Source of the DNA: Pseudomonadota bacterium
Lineage (GTDB): Bacteria > Bdellovibrionota > UBA1018 > CAIMNF01
Assembly (NCBI GenBank): GCA_027486675.1
Contig: JAIXOQ010000008.1
Coordinates: forward strand, 62,001-126,000
Direction: 5' to 3'
Length of the DNA: 64,000 nt
Shown here: positions 38,051 to 47,771 of the stretch, piece after piece
How the letters are laid out: every line of letters begins with the position of its first letter
Numbering within the stretch: position 1 is the stretch's first letter
Notes under the pieces: model-generated
The model's input: only the letters and a program-made list of their open reading frames with translations
Told to the model about the DNA's origin: nothing
Databases searched by the model: none
Translations under genes and position numbers: made by a program

Positions 38051-39766
38051 ATGGAGTCTTCCAAAGAACGAAACCCGATTCGCACTGAATTGCTGACGAA
38101 AGCCAAAGAATTGGCTACAACTCCGGGCGTTTATCTGATGAAGAGCTCTGAAAAACAGGTGCTCTACGTCGGCAAAGCGAAAAGCTTAAAGAATCGGGTC
38201 ACGACCTACTTCCAACCCGTTGTACATGAGCTGGGCAGGATCGAGCTCCTTTTGTCCAATGTCATCGATTTTGAGGTGATCCTGACCGAGACCGAGAGCG
38301 AGGCGCTGATCTTAGAGTGCTCACTCATTAAGCGCTATAAACCCAAATTCAATATTCGTCTGAAAGACGACAAACATTTTCCTTACATCAAAATCCGTGT
38401 GGATCAGGATTTTCCTAGGCTGGAGTGGACAAGAAAAGTTCGCTCCGATGGTGCGCGATACTTTGGCCCGTTCGCTTCGGCCTATTTGGCGCGACTGGTT
38501 CTTAGTCTTTTGAACGAAAGTTACCGCCTGCGCGATTGTAGCGACAACACTTTTTTACATCGCTCCAGGCCCTGCATTTTATTTCAAATGGATCAGTGCT
38601 CGGCCCCTTGCGTGAAGCATGTGACTGCAGAGGAGTATCATAAACAAATCGGCCAAGCCGTTCAGGTGTTAGAGGGTAAAGGAACGGAATTACTTGCGGA
38701 AATTGAGGCGCAAATGTCTGAGGCCGCCGCAGACGAGCGCTTTGAAGATGCAGCTCGCGCACGCGACCAACTTCATGCAATTCGAGTGATCACTGAAACA
38801 CAGGCTGTATCGCAACCTGGGCGTGAAGTGGATCGCGACGTGTTTGCTTCAGCTCGTAAAGGCGCAGAGGCGCAAGGCGTAGTCCTGCAAGTGCGCGGAG
38901 GAAAGCTACTTGCTGTGAAGCACTATTATCTGCAGAACGTGGATGATGGAATCCCTGAATCCGAACTGCTGGTGGATTTCTTGTCGCAACACTTTTTACT
39001 CGAAGAGACCCAGAGTGAAGGCAACTTTTTGAAGCGAGCAAAGGAAGTATTATTAAGCTCTATGCCCGATGATCTTGAACTCATCGAGCGCACCTTTGGG
39101 GTGCAGGTTTATATGCCGGATGGGGAGGCGGATCAGCGTTTGGTGCAGGTTGCGCAAACCAATGCCAAACACGCTCTGGAGCAGGGCGAAAAACGCAGCT
39201 CGGGCCATGGGTATGCCGCCTTAGACGATGTGATGAAGAAGCTGAACTTGGACCACATCCCGCGCCGCATCGAGTGTTTTGATATTTCAAATACGGGCGG
39301 GGAAGAGGCAGTGGCCTCACGGGTTGTCTTTATCGACGGCTCGCCTGAGAAAGAGCTGTACCGACGTTACAAAATTAAAACGGTCTTTGGATCGAATGAC
39401 TTCGCCATGATGCGGGAAGTTTTGGGCAGGCGCCTGTCCCGCATCGAGGAAGAGAAGCCCGATCTCATTGTAGTGGACGGGGGCAAAGGGCAGCTGTCCC
39501 AGGCGGTTGCAGTATTGGAGGACCTCAATATTCAGGGTGTGGCCTTGGCGGGCTTAGCTAAGGCCCGGACCGAAGGGGACTTTCAGTCCAAGGAGGTCAA
39601 GGGATCCATGGAGCGGATCTTCCTGCCCAATCGCGTGAATCCGGTTGTTCTTTTGCCTCATACGAAAGCGTTTCAATTGTTGACCCATGTCCGGGATGAG
39701 GCCCACCGTTTTGCGATCTCCTACCACAGGCTGCTTCGGGATAAAAAATCCATGGGTAGGGGCTAA
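38051..39766 (+). CDS. uvrC: UvrABC system protein C
   Basis: GVYLMKSSEKQVLYVGKAKSLKNRVTTYF (GIY-YIG), RRIECFDISNTGGEEAVASRVVFIDG, LIVVDGGKGQLSQAVAVLEDL. Confidence 0.96.
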   Translation: MESSKERNPIRTELLTKAKELATTPGVYLMKSSEKQVLYVGKAKSLKNRVTTYFQPVVHELGRIELLLSNVIDFEVILTETESEALILECSLIKRYKPKFNIRLKDDKHFPYIKIRVDQDFPRLEWTRKVRSDGARYFGPFASAYLARLVLSLLNESYRLRDCSDNTFLHRSRPCILFQMDQCSAPCVKHVTAEEYHKQIGQAVQVLEGKGTELLAEIEAQMSEAAADERFEDAARARDQLHAIRVITETQAVSQPGREVDRDVFASARKGAEAQGVVLQVRGGKLLAVKHYYLQNVDDGIPESELLVDFLSQHFLLEETQSEGNFLKRAKEVLLSSMPDDLELIERTFGVQVYMPDGEADQRLVQVAQTNAKHALEQGEKRSSGHGYAALDDVMKKLNLDHIPRRIECFDISNTGGEEAVASRVVFIDGSPEKELYRRYKIKTVFGSNDFAMMREVLGRRLSRIEEEKPDLIVVDGGKGQLSQAVAVLEDLNIQGVALAGLAKARTEGDFQSKEVKGSMERIFLPNRVNPVVLLPHTKAFQLLTHVRDEAHRFAISYHRLLRDKKSMGRG

Positions 39767-39791
39767 AAGAGCTGCTATTCTCTGGCAACTC

Positions 39792-40043
39792 ATGACCCCT
39801 CAAGCGATCGCTGAACGCATCCGTAAGCTCCATCCGGAGACCCATGTTGAAGTCCGTGATTTAACGGGGACTGAAGACCACTACGAGGTCCTTGTGGTCA
39901 GTCCTGCATTTCAGGATAAAATGATGATCGAGCAGCAGCGGATGATCATGGCTTTGCTGAAGGCAGAGATCGACACAGAAGAAGTTCATGCTTTGACGAT
40001 GAAAACCTATACCCCTGAACAATATGAAAGGTTCAAAAAATAA
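39792..40043 (+). CDS. BolA-family protein
   Basis: IAERIRKLHPETHVEVRDLTGTEDHYEVLVVSPAFQDKMMIEQQRMIMALLKAEIDTEEVHALTMKTYTPEQY. Confidence 0.92.
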   Translation: MTPQAIAERIRKLHPETHVEVRDLTGTEDHYEVLVVSPAFQDKMMIEQQRMIMALLKAEIDTEEVHALTMKTYTPEQYERFKK

Positions 40044-40354
40044 TGTCGCACCCAAGAATTTCAGAAGTTGAAAATTTCGTGAAGACCAACAAAGTGGCCG
40101 TGTTCATGAAGGGCACCGCAGATTTCCCGATGTGTGGTTTTAGTGCGCGCGCGGTAGCGGTGTTAAAGCACGCTGGCGTTGAAAAACCTGCAAGCTTCGA
40201 TGTGTTATCCGACGACGATCTTTGGGGCGCGTTAGAAGAGTTCACCCAGTGGCCGACCGTTCCGCAGATCTTCATCAACGGAAAATTCATCGGCGGCAGC
40301 GACATCATCACCGAGATGCATGAGCGCGGCGAGCTGAAAGAGCTGCTGGGGTAG
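40043..40354 (+). CDS. Grx4-family monothiol glutaredoxin
   Basis: NKVAVFMKGTADFPMCGFSARAVAVLKHAGV...EFTQWPTVPQIFINGKFIGGSDIITEMHERGEL. Confidence 0.96.
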   Translation: MSHPRISEVENFVKTNKVAVFMKGTADFPMCGFSARAVAVLKHAGVEKPASFDVLSDDDLWGALEEFTQWPTVPQIFINGKFIGGSDIITEMHERGELKELLG

Positions 40355-40749
40355 TTCCTTTCACTCGGTTTTTTATAAGATTCAGGCAGTGGTCCGGTGC
40401 GTTGCTATAACGATTGGCCGGTATCTCAGAGTCCCTCAATTCTTGGGTATTGAAGAACCGAAGGAATCCTTACGTTTCTCTACTTATGGCTGCTTTTCAC
40501 GCCTGTCGGTCTGCGCCCACCCATGCGGCATAGCATTTTTTTAGGCTTTGAGGTTAAGCAAGGTTCCGTTTCAAAAGAGTGTTTTCTGTACTCAGTAAAA
40601 TCGTAGCGTTGTGGTCGTAAAAGCAGCCGGCTATAGCAGCAACTCTATAAATATCTGAACCATTTTTACTTTTAGAATCTTGGTTTTTGGGTATTCTTTA
40701 ATCGATATTTGACATCGCTGAATACAGGTGCGATTCTGGTGGTCGAGTC

Positions 40750-41331
40750 ATGGCGTACAAGCAAATCGCACTTCCAGGGTTTGAAAGAGAATTCTCTCGT
40801 AGTCATTTCGGTGGTTCTCTTCTTAAGGGCAATCCTCGCGATGCTCGCCCTATTGCGGTGAAGAGGCCTATGCATTTGGTGCTTAAGTCTAAGAAAGCTA
40901 CGGGTGCGCGGTCATTTCTTGCTCCTGCTCGGGCGGCGGCAATACTGATTTTAGTCAATCGCGTCGCACGTCTGCATGGCATTAAAATCCATCGCTACGC
41001 CAATGGCGGCAATCATCTGCATTTGGTCGTTCAATCGCCATCTCGTGCTGCATTCCAAAGGTTTTTACGGGGTACGACCGGCGTAATCGCTCGGATGACT
41101 CTGGGACGGGAGCGCGGGAAGGCACTTGGTCCTACACAGGCCGCTTCAAATAATCCCGGTGGAGCCGATCTTCCAGGTGGGGCCGCATTCTGGGACGCGC
41201 GTCCCTTCACCCGCATCATCGAGTGGGGGCGGGACTTTAAGCGCACCAATGATTACGTGATCAAGAACACGCTTGAAGCACTGGGCTTTGTTTCTTATGC
41301 AGCAAGGCGATCGCGCCCGCGCGGAGGTTAG
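40750..41331 (+). CDS. REP-associated tyrosine transposase-like (RAYT / Y1_Tnp), copy 1
   Basis: RPMHLVLKSKKA, HUH motif NHLHLVVQ, candidate catalytic Tyr RTNDYVIKNTLEALG; near-identical to 47772-48359. Confidence 0.85.
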   Translation: MAYKQIALPGFEREFSRSHFGGSLLKGNPRDARPIAVKRPMHLVLKSKKATGARSFLAPARAAAILILVNRVARLHGIKIHRYANGGNHLHLVVQSPSRAAFQRFLRGTTGVIARMTLGRERGKALGPTQAASNNPGGADLPGGAAFWDARPFTRIIEWGRDFKRTNDYVIKNTLEALGFVSYAARRSRPRGG

Positions 41332-41407
41332 GGGATGTGAGCCTGCGCATAGAAAAAGTGTCAAAAAACTGAAAAAAAAGTCATTTTTAATGAGCTAAAC
41401 TCTGCTA

Positions 41408-42808
41408 GTGGTTTATCTCGGTTTCTGGTTTTTCGCTTTCAACTCAAATGCAGCGCCAGATCCTAGTTATTTGACTTTAGATCAGCGCATCTCTGAGTAT
41501 TCTTCTGACCCGGACTGTTGCGAGTATCAATACTTCAAGCTTTTCAAAGACGGGACTCCAGATTCGGCTAAAGAAACGACAGGAGCGAGTGCCCCCACTG
41601 CGATCCCTGAATCTTGGAAGAAAGTAGTGTCCTCTCAGGAAAAGTTGTTTTTAAGACTACTGGAAAATACCGCACTTCAGAGCTGGGGGGCAGAGCACCT
41701 TCGCAGGTCAAAAAGAGCATGCTTTGGGGATAATGATTCCCAGAGTATCGGTGGCTTTCTTGATTCCGGTCTACTTGGGTGTGCGGCGGCCAGCGCTTCC
41801 CGATCGAAAGCCGAGTATGATTGGAAAACCTTTGAGGCCAAGAAAATGGATGCAAACGGGATCCGGTCCAGCGAAGGTCTTGTGTATCCAGCACCTCAAG
41901 TCATTGCAACGCAGGGTTTGAAGGGCGCGGCTCTAGGGGCCCAATTATTCGTCCTTGCCCATGAATCCGGACACGTCATGGACTGGATTCATCCGGACAT
42001 GCAAAGTTGCCTGAGCGGCGCCCAGTCCATTTCTGCACATGATGTTCAAGAGCTACCCGGAGACCTAGCTGTACTGAAAAAGCTCAGGGAGGAAACCATG
42101 CGCCAGAGAAAGAATCAAAATAAGTCTCACTCCGAAGTGGATCAAGGAAAAGGAACCGAATTCTATGTTTTCGCGAGGACCCTGCTCAAGTACCAAGGTC
42201 CCGAAAAAGTGAGTGCATTCTTTGAGGCCATGAGAAGTCCTTCCACGAGTGACGTGCTTCCGTTCATTTTGGCCGTTCGCGCGGAGTTCAAGAAAAAGAA
42301 TATAGATCCAGATTTAGAAAGTTTAGGGATCGGTGACTCTTGGACCGATACTTTGCCACCCTCAGCAATCAAAGAGTTATTCACCATAGAGCAAACCTTT
42401 CGAGAACTATTGGAAGGTGGCGTCTCACTGCCTGAGCAGTTTACAGAATCTGCAGCCGACTCTTTAGCAACGGCGACCCTGGCTGAGTATCTCAACACCC
42501 CAGGCTTGACTGCCGCACAAAAGAGAAGCGCTGTGGTGTCTGTTCTGAGCGCCTTTCCACCAGAACTCTACAATGATGCTGCTTTGAAAGTGATGAGAAC
42601 TGTGGGGTCGAAGCAACCCAATGAAATTCGAATGCTCAGAATTTTTCTAGCTGATCCCAAAATCAGGGCGGCCATAGGATGCCATCCTCATCCGAAGACC
42701 GAGCCTCAGCCTCGCGCATGTTTTGAAACACTGACGAAAGTCTCAATTCCTCCGAAGCCTCAGCCTATGGGAACTCGTAAAAAACCTTCAGGGGTGATCG
42801 TGAAATAG
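41408..42808 (+). CDS. Secreted HExxH metallopeptidase-like protein, paralog 1 (GTG start)
   Basis: Signal-like N-terminus, FVLAHESGHVMDWIH, later EQFTESAADSLATATLAEY, C-terminal LADPKIRAAIGCHPHP. Confidence 0.7.
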   Translation: MVYLGFWFFAFNSNAAPDPSYLTLDQRISEYSSDPDCCEYQYFKLFKDGTPDSAKETTGASAPTAIPESWKKVVSSQEKLFLRLLENTALQSWGAEHLRRSKRACFGDNDSQSIGGFLDSGLLGCAAASASRSKAEYDWKTFEAKKMDANGIRSSEGLVYPAPQVIATQGLKGAALGAQLFVLAHESGHVMDWIHPDMQSCLSGAQSISAHDVQELPGDLAVLKKLREETMRQRKNQNKSHSEVDQGKGTEFYVFARTLLKYQGPEKVSAFFEAMRSPSTSDVLPFILAVRAEFKKKNIDPDLESLGIGDSWTDTLPPSAIKELFTIEQTFRELLEGGVSLPEQFTESAADSLATATLAEYLNTPGLTAAQKRSAVVSVLSAFPPELYNDAALKVMRTVGSKQPNEIRMLRIFLADPKIRAAIGCHPHPKTEPQPRACFETLTKVSIPPKPQPMGTRKKPSGVIVK

Positions 42809-42927
42809 GGCTATGTACTATGGCGGCAGTCTATCCGTCTTCTCAGAAACCCAAGGTGCAGAGTTGCGCGGATTTGGATCCCTCGGGGGCTGCTCAAGTA
42901 ATCTCCGCAACCCACCGAAAAGACTGG

Positions 42928-44639
42928 GTGGTTTATCTCATGGTCTCAAACATTTTGCTGCTTTCAGGTCTCACTGCGAACGCAGTTGAAGCCTGTAAGC
43001 GCTGCGAAGTTATCCCCTCGAAGGTGCCAACTTTAGAAACGATCTGCAAGGTACATCCAGACCTATTTTGTCAGAATGTGGATCAAGAACGAAAAAAGCC
43101 CACAGGGCATTTTGGAGACTTCTACACGTCCGTGTCTCGAAGTTTTGAAAAATTCAAAACAAGAAGCAATCAGACGGATAAGAAAATCAGTGATCTCGGA
43201 GACGAATCCCCCAAGGTACTGAGGTCCTTCGAGGGCGAAGTCGAACTTGCACTTTTGCATTATCAAGATGAGATCGAACGGTTAGAGAAAGAATCTATTG
43301 AGCCCCTTTTAAAAGAAGTGAAATCGCTTCATGCCAAGGCGATTGATCAAGCAGTCGCTGATCGAACTCTCGCAGACTCCATGAAGAATGATGTTCAAAA
43401 AGTGGAGTATCTGGGTTTTGGAAAGAACAAGAATGAACTTCTGAAATGGAAAAAGAGCGCCATCGATCCAGAGCCTCCGTCGACCCAGAGCCTCCGTCGA
43501 CCCCTGGGGGTCAGAAGAAAGAAAAGCCGCTTGCCAAGGAATTTGAAGAGCTCGCGACTTTTGAGCTCGATTTGAAGCGTGATACTGGAAGTTTCTATGG
43601 GGACTATCGGCAACACCCAGCGCCGAAGGACTACTGCGATGACTCCAAAAAATTGAAGATGCATCTATTTAAAGAAATGCCAATTTTCGACAAATTGTTT
43701 GATATGCATGATCTCCGCAAAGAACTGCTTCCCCGTCATTTCGACCAACTCCAAAAGTCAAATCATATGTTCGCGCAATATAGAGCCGTAAAATCAGGAA
43801 CCGACGATCCGTTACGGGTGGCGGTCGAAAGGTTAATGCAAAGAGACAGGATAAACTTTGAAGTGCCTGCCGAGTCCGAGAGTCCAACGAAGAAACGTTA
43901 CTGCGAATTGCGGAACAAATTGAATGCTGACCCCCGGACGAAAGAATCTTTTCTCGAGTTGATCCGATTGACCCTAGAACAGGAAAAGTGGCAGAGATAC
44001 TGTGGGGCTGCGGGCACGAAAGGGAATGCGAGTTACGTGGGTTACACCCGCTTTGATAAAATGGGTCACATTCCAGATAGCAGTCAGGCTTACTTGCCTT
44101 CATATCCTAAAGAGGATTATAGGCGAATCATTGTTTGCCCTGGTTTTGCGCTGAAAGCTAATCCGAACGATCGTACCGATCAGCTGAATAAGCTAGGGCA
44201 CATTTTGGGTCACGAGCTTGGTCACGATAATAGTACGGTTTATCACCCAAGTCTCTTTGATGCGGTCCTTCAATGTCAAAACGCGGCACATGGAAATCGT
44301 ACGGAAGACTCTGCGGATCTTTTAGGCCTTGAAACTATGCTTCAGCATCTGAATAACCTACGGGGCAAAATGACCGCTTCCCTTGTAGAGCAAGAAAAAA
44401 TCTCAGAGCAGCTCGCGGATATAGTCGCACTCGAACTTTCGGAGCTCTGCCCTGAGAAAATGGCCAAAAAAGATCCAGCGAAAGAAATAGAGGAGATTCA
44501 CGGAATACCCGATACGCACGCCGACGGTCTGGTGCGTGTTCAACGGGTCATGCAAGACCCTTATCTTCGAGGGATGCTCGGTTGCCCAGCCCTTCCGAAA
44601 GCATGTTCGCTTAGGAATTGCATTAGCAGTTGCAAATAG
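42928..44639 (+). pseudogene. Secreted HExxH metallopeptidase-like protein, paralog 2, split into two frames by a 17-bp tandem duplication
   Basis: ORFs 42820..43575 and 43446..44639; deleting one 17-bp unit joins them as ...AIDPEPPSTPGGQKKEKPLAKEF...; LGHILGHELGHDN, C-terminal DPYLRGMLGCPALPKAC. Confidence 0.8.
43468..43501. repeat. Exact 17-bp tandem duplication
   Basis: ccagagcctccgtcgac x2 (43468-43484, 43485-43501). Confidence 0.97.
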
Positions 44640-44695
44640 TTCTCAATCCATTGACGAAGGATGCACCCACCTACAGCGTCGGTTGTGCTCTGGCG

Positions 44696-46540
44696 CTACT
44701 TCAGTTCGCAGTGTTTTTGTAACGGACGAACTGGGCATCCGAGTGCTTTTCGGATGCGTGGGGATGCCAGCAGAATGCGGTCGTAGCGGGTAGAGCCTTT
44801 GGCGTGAGTTTCGGAGGTGCCACCTGCAATGAGTCCACTGACTTGTTCCGAAAGGCTTCGAGTATCATTACCTATCATTTTTGAAATCCAGGGAGACTTG
44901 GGCATACAACCAGTTTGTTGATAGAGATCTTGGAGCAAAGTCTTTAGCGTTTGTTCCTCTTTTGGCGCAGTTGGACAGTATGCGTAGTAAAGACCTAGGG
45001 CCCCTGTAATGAGTTTCTTTTTTTCTTTAACTTTCAGATTGTGCTCCAACACTGTGGCTTCAAACCAATCAGCCCCCGACTCTTCGGCTTCACTGTATTG
45101 AGCGTCTATAACATCTTTACAAGCGGCCATTTCTTCGGTGAGTTCCTTGAAGATTTTTTTAGAGTCCCTAATTTCTGTAATTGTACCCTCAGGATTCTTC
45201 TCCTCTGAATGCTCCACCAGCTGACGCACCCGTCGTTCAGCATCTTTCACATGAATTTTTGCGGCTCTACGTTTGGATAGGCAGCCCTTAAGAGCCCTAA
45301 AAGGGTGGTCTTTAAACGACAACGCCCGGCTGACTACCTGGGGTGGGGCGGTATCAGAGTTGTTTAGGTGGAACGTATATCGATCGGCTTCTGATTCTGC
45401 CTGAAGGGTATCGAAAAGGTCTGATTTCCTTGGACGGCTTGAAGAGAAGTGCACGGTGTTTTGATATAGAGGCTTCCGGGTGAAACACGCGCTGGTCGCA
45501 TGACCGATCTCGTGCAGAAATATTCCATAGATTGCGTCACTCGGAAAAAGTAGGGCGGGTGAATCGATAGTGAGTTGGTGGTTATCGCGGTCGTAATGGG
45601 CATTGATCTCGGTGGTAGGTATGAATCTCAGAGAGAGCAATTGAATCCGTTCGATCATCAGCGCATACTTCGTAGATTCTTTCGGATGGCGAAGTTTTAA
45701 TGACTCAAGATAGGAAATTGAGTCATTTTTGGCATTCTCAAATGCGGATTTTGCAATAGCAGTCCTTCGCAGGATCTCTGTGACCTCATCCCGAACAAGT
45801 GGTGTGTAGTCGCCGAGACTCCCGGTCAGGGAAAGGCCAAGCATGCGTGCCGATTCTTCATCCTGGTTTGGTGCTGGGGAGTAGTTGTTTGGAACTGCAT
45901 GACTAAGCTCCAGGGATTTCAGATATTTCAAGTACTCGGACTTACAGAGTTTGATGTGGGTCTCTAAGCATTCGTAGGCTTTAGACATCTGAGGATCGAG
46001 TGATGCATCAGAGGATTTTGTAGGATTAGTGCCTGCTGGATCCTTCAGCGGCACTCCGTCGCGGCAGAGTGCGAAGTTACCGATTTCTTGCTTAGCCTTA
46101 TCCCCAAACTTCTCTACACAGCCTGCGACCGCCAAGAGATCTTGGGCAAGTGTAGTTGGGAGCATGGTCTCCTGAGGTGGACTCTTCGGCGGCTGTCGCA
46201 GGAGTAGGCATTTGCGAATTTCAAGCGTCGCCACGTGAATCGTGCTGTTGACTAAAATATCCCCATTCCCGAAGTCATGATGGATCGCAAGCGATGGGCT
46301 CTTTCTGGTTTTGCACAGTTGCTCAAGCGAGCAGAACTTCGGCGATTTCGTCTGACACAGCGGATCTGTTTCGTAAGCGCAGTCTAAGATTTCATCAGCG
46401 CGAGTCTGCAGGCAGTCTACGCAGCCCTCGGTGGGTGAGGGGGAAATGTCGGTGAAGCCATTTTGCCCCCAAGCTTCGGTCAGTGGACCACTGCCGGCTA
46501 GGATCATGAGAAGTGAGAGATTTAACCCAAATTGGCTCAC
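44696..46540 (-). CDS. Secreted HExxH metallopeptidase-like protein, paralog 3
   Basis: IFLHEIGHATSACF, EAEESGADWFEATVLE, C-terminal SPRIRKALGCPVRPLQKHCELK; signal-like N-terminus. Confidence 0.7.
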   Translation of the reverse strand: MSQFGLNLSLLMILAGSGPLTEAWGQNGFTDISPSPTEGCVDCLQTRADEILDCAYETDPLCQTKSPKFCSLEQLCKTRKSPSLAIHHDFGNGDILVNSTIHVATLEIRKCLLLRQPPKSPPQETMLPTTLAQDLLAVAGCVEKFGDKAKQEIGNFALCRDGVPLKDPAGTNPTKSSDASLDPQMSKAYECLETHIKLCKSEYLKYLKSLELSHAVPNNYSPAPNQDEESARMLGLSLTGSLGDYTPLVRDEVTEILRRTAIAKSAFENAKNDSISYLESLKLRHPKESTKYALMIERIQLLSLRFIPTTEINAHYDRDNHQLTIDSPALLFPSDAIYGIFLHEIGHATSACFTRKPLYQNTVHFSSSRPRKSDLFDTLQAESEADRYTFHLNNSDTAPPQVVSRALSFKDHPFRALKGCLSKRRAAKIHVKDAERRVRQLVEHSEEKNPEGTITEIRDSKKIFKELTEEMAACKDVIDAQYSEAEESGADWFEATVLEHNLKVKEKKKLITGALGLYYAYCPTAPKEEQTLKTLLQDLYQQTGCMPKSPWISKMIGNDTRSLSEQVSGLIAGGTSETHAKGSTRYDRILLASPRIRKALGCPVRPLQKHCELK

Positions 46541-46609
46541 GGGCTTAAGGATAACATAGGCAAAAATAGGCGGGCGGGAATGGGGCGTGCGGGCAGGGTC
46601 TCTTCTTGC

Positions 46610-47602
46610 CTAGTCTGGGTTTTGCTCAAAATAGCTCACGTCAATGAAGACTGCGGCCGCAAGAATCAGCCTCCGCTCGTCCTCTGTCAGCTTTCGACTT
46701 TTAAACTCAATGACAAAGTTATCGCGGTCGGTGAAGAGCTCGGTGAGTAAACCACTGAACCGTTTCGTGAGCTTCGCTATCTCTATTCCGTGACGGGTAA
46801 ATGCAAAAGTCCAAATTCTAAAGAATGGGGACTTCACCTCACACATCACTTCTCCTTGGACGTTCTCAATCACGAAGTATTTATGCAAGATCGCGAACCT
46901 TTGCTGAATCGCGCCTATGTAACCGCCGGATGGGTCACGAAGTTCGATCCGCTTAAACCAGAATCGAAACGGTTGGTGTAGGGTCAGCAGGAGTTTACGA
47001 CTCACACTTAAGATATGGACATCAAATGGCCGCCAATGCCCAAACCACTGTCTCATCAAAAAACTTCCAAAATCTTTGCCCTGTTCTGTCAGGAAGCCGA
47101 TTGTATTTTTCTGTTCATCATAAATGGCGTACCGATTGCGAGTTTCAAACCCTAGAAGCTCGAATGGTTCTCCGGTTTGTCGGATGAAGAGTTTTTGATA
47201 GTTGAGAAGCTCCAGTGAGTTCGGGTCTCGCCTGAATGGAGCTTCTTTGAGTTTATTTTGCTGTGCTTTTTTTAACTCTGCCTGGATGAGAGGCAATTCC
47301 TTTTGATCGAGCCAGATGCCCTTGCAGGTCGTGCAGTAGTCGATATCGGTTCTTTGCTGATTAGAGATCGGAAAGGCTACGAGCTTAGTTTCCGGATTGC
47401 TGCATGTGGGACACGGAAGTCGTGTTTCCTTAGATTGGGAATAAGCAAAGCTTGGGTCAGGTAGGTCTTGATCTGCGTTACAGCTCTTCGCAAGAACTCC
47501 TGCTTTCAGCCACATGCCGCGGCACTGAGAGCACAGGTCGATCGTATTCCTGGCGTCGAGCGGGTAGTCGTAAAGCGCAGTATTGCATTTTGGGCATCTC
47601 AT
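46610..47602 (-). CDS. Two N-terminal zinc ribbons (zf-TFIIB-like) fused to a phospholipid scramblase/LURP-like domain
   Basis: MRCPKCNTALYDYPLDARNTIDLCSQCRGMWLKAG; CPTCSNPETKLVAF...IDYCTTCKGIWLDQKEL; then YQKLFIRQTGEPFELLGFETRNRYAIYDEQ...RPFDVHILSVSRKLLLTLHQPFRFWFKRIELRDPSGGYIGAIQQRFAILHKYFVIENVQGEVMCEVKSP. Confidence 0.75.
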   Translation of the reverse strand: MRCPKCNTALYDYPLDARNTIDLCSQCRGMWLKAGVLAKSCNADQDLPDPSFAYSQSKETRLPCPTCSNPETKLVAFPISNQQRTDIDYCTTCKGIWLDQKELPLIQAELKKAQQNKLKEAPFRRDPNSLELLNYQKLFIRQTGEPFELLGFETRNRYAIYDEQKNTIGFLTEQGKDFGSFLMRQWFGHWRPFDVHILSVSRKLLLTLHQPFRFWFKRIELRDPSGGYIGAIQQRFAILHKYFVIENVQGEVMCEVKSPFFRIWTFAFTRHGIEIAKLTKRFSGLLTELFTDRDNFVIEFKSRKLTEDERRLILAAAVFIDVSYFEQNPD

Positions 47603-47771
47603 CTTGGTCTCTTTGGGACTTTATCGGAGATGGCTTCAGCTTGTCTATGGGTGAGGAACCTTTCCTGGTATCCCACAATTGGACCCGAGTCATTTCAAGG
47701 ATTGTTTGTCTTTGTTTTCACAGAATCATTTGACATCGCTGAAGCCTCGCGCAATTCTGATGGGGCAGGTC

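Noticed and set aside
40750-41331. Active IS200/IS605 element
   Set aside because: No TnpB partner and no clear subterminal hairpin ends visible; the features fit the RAYT class better.
44640-44695. Possible strong terminator between convergent paralogs 2 and 3
   Set aside because: I could not find a stem of useful length followed by a T-tract in this 56-bp gap.
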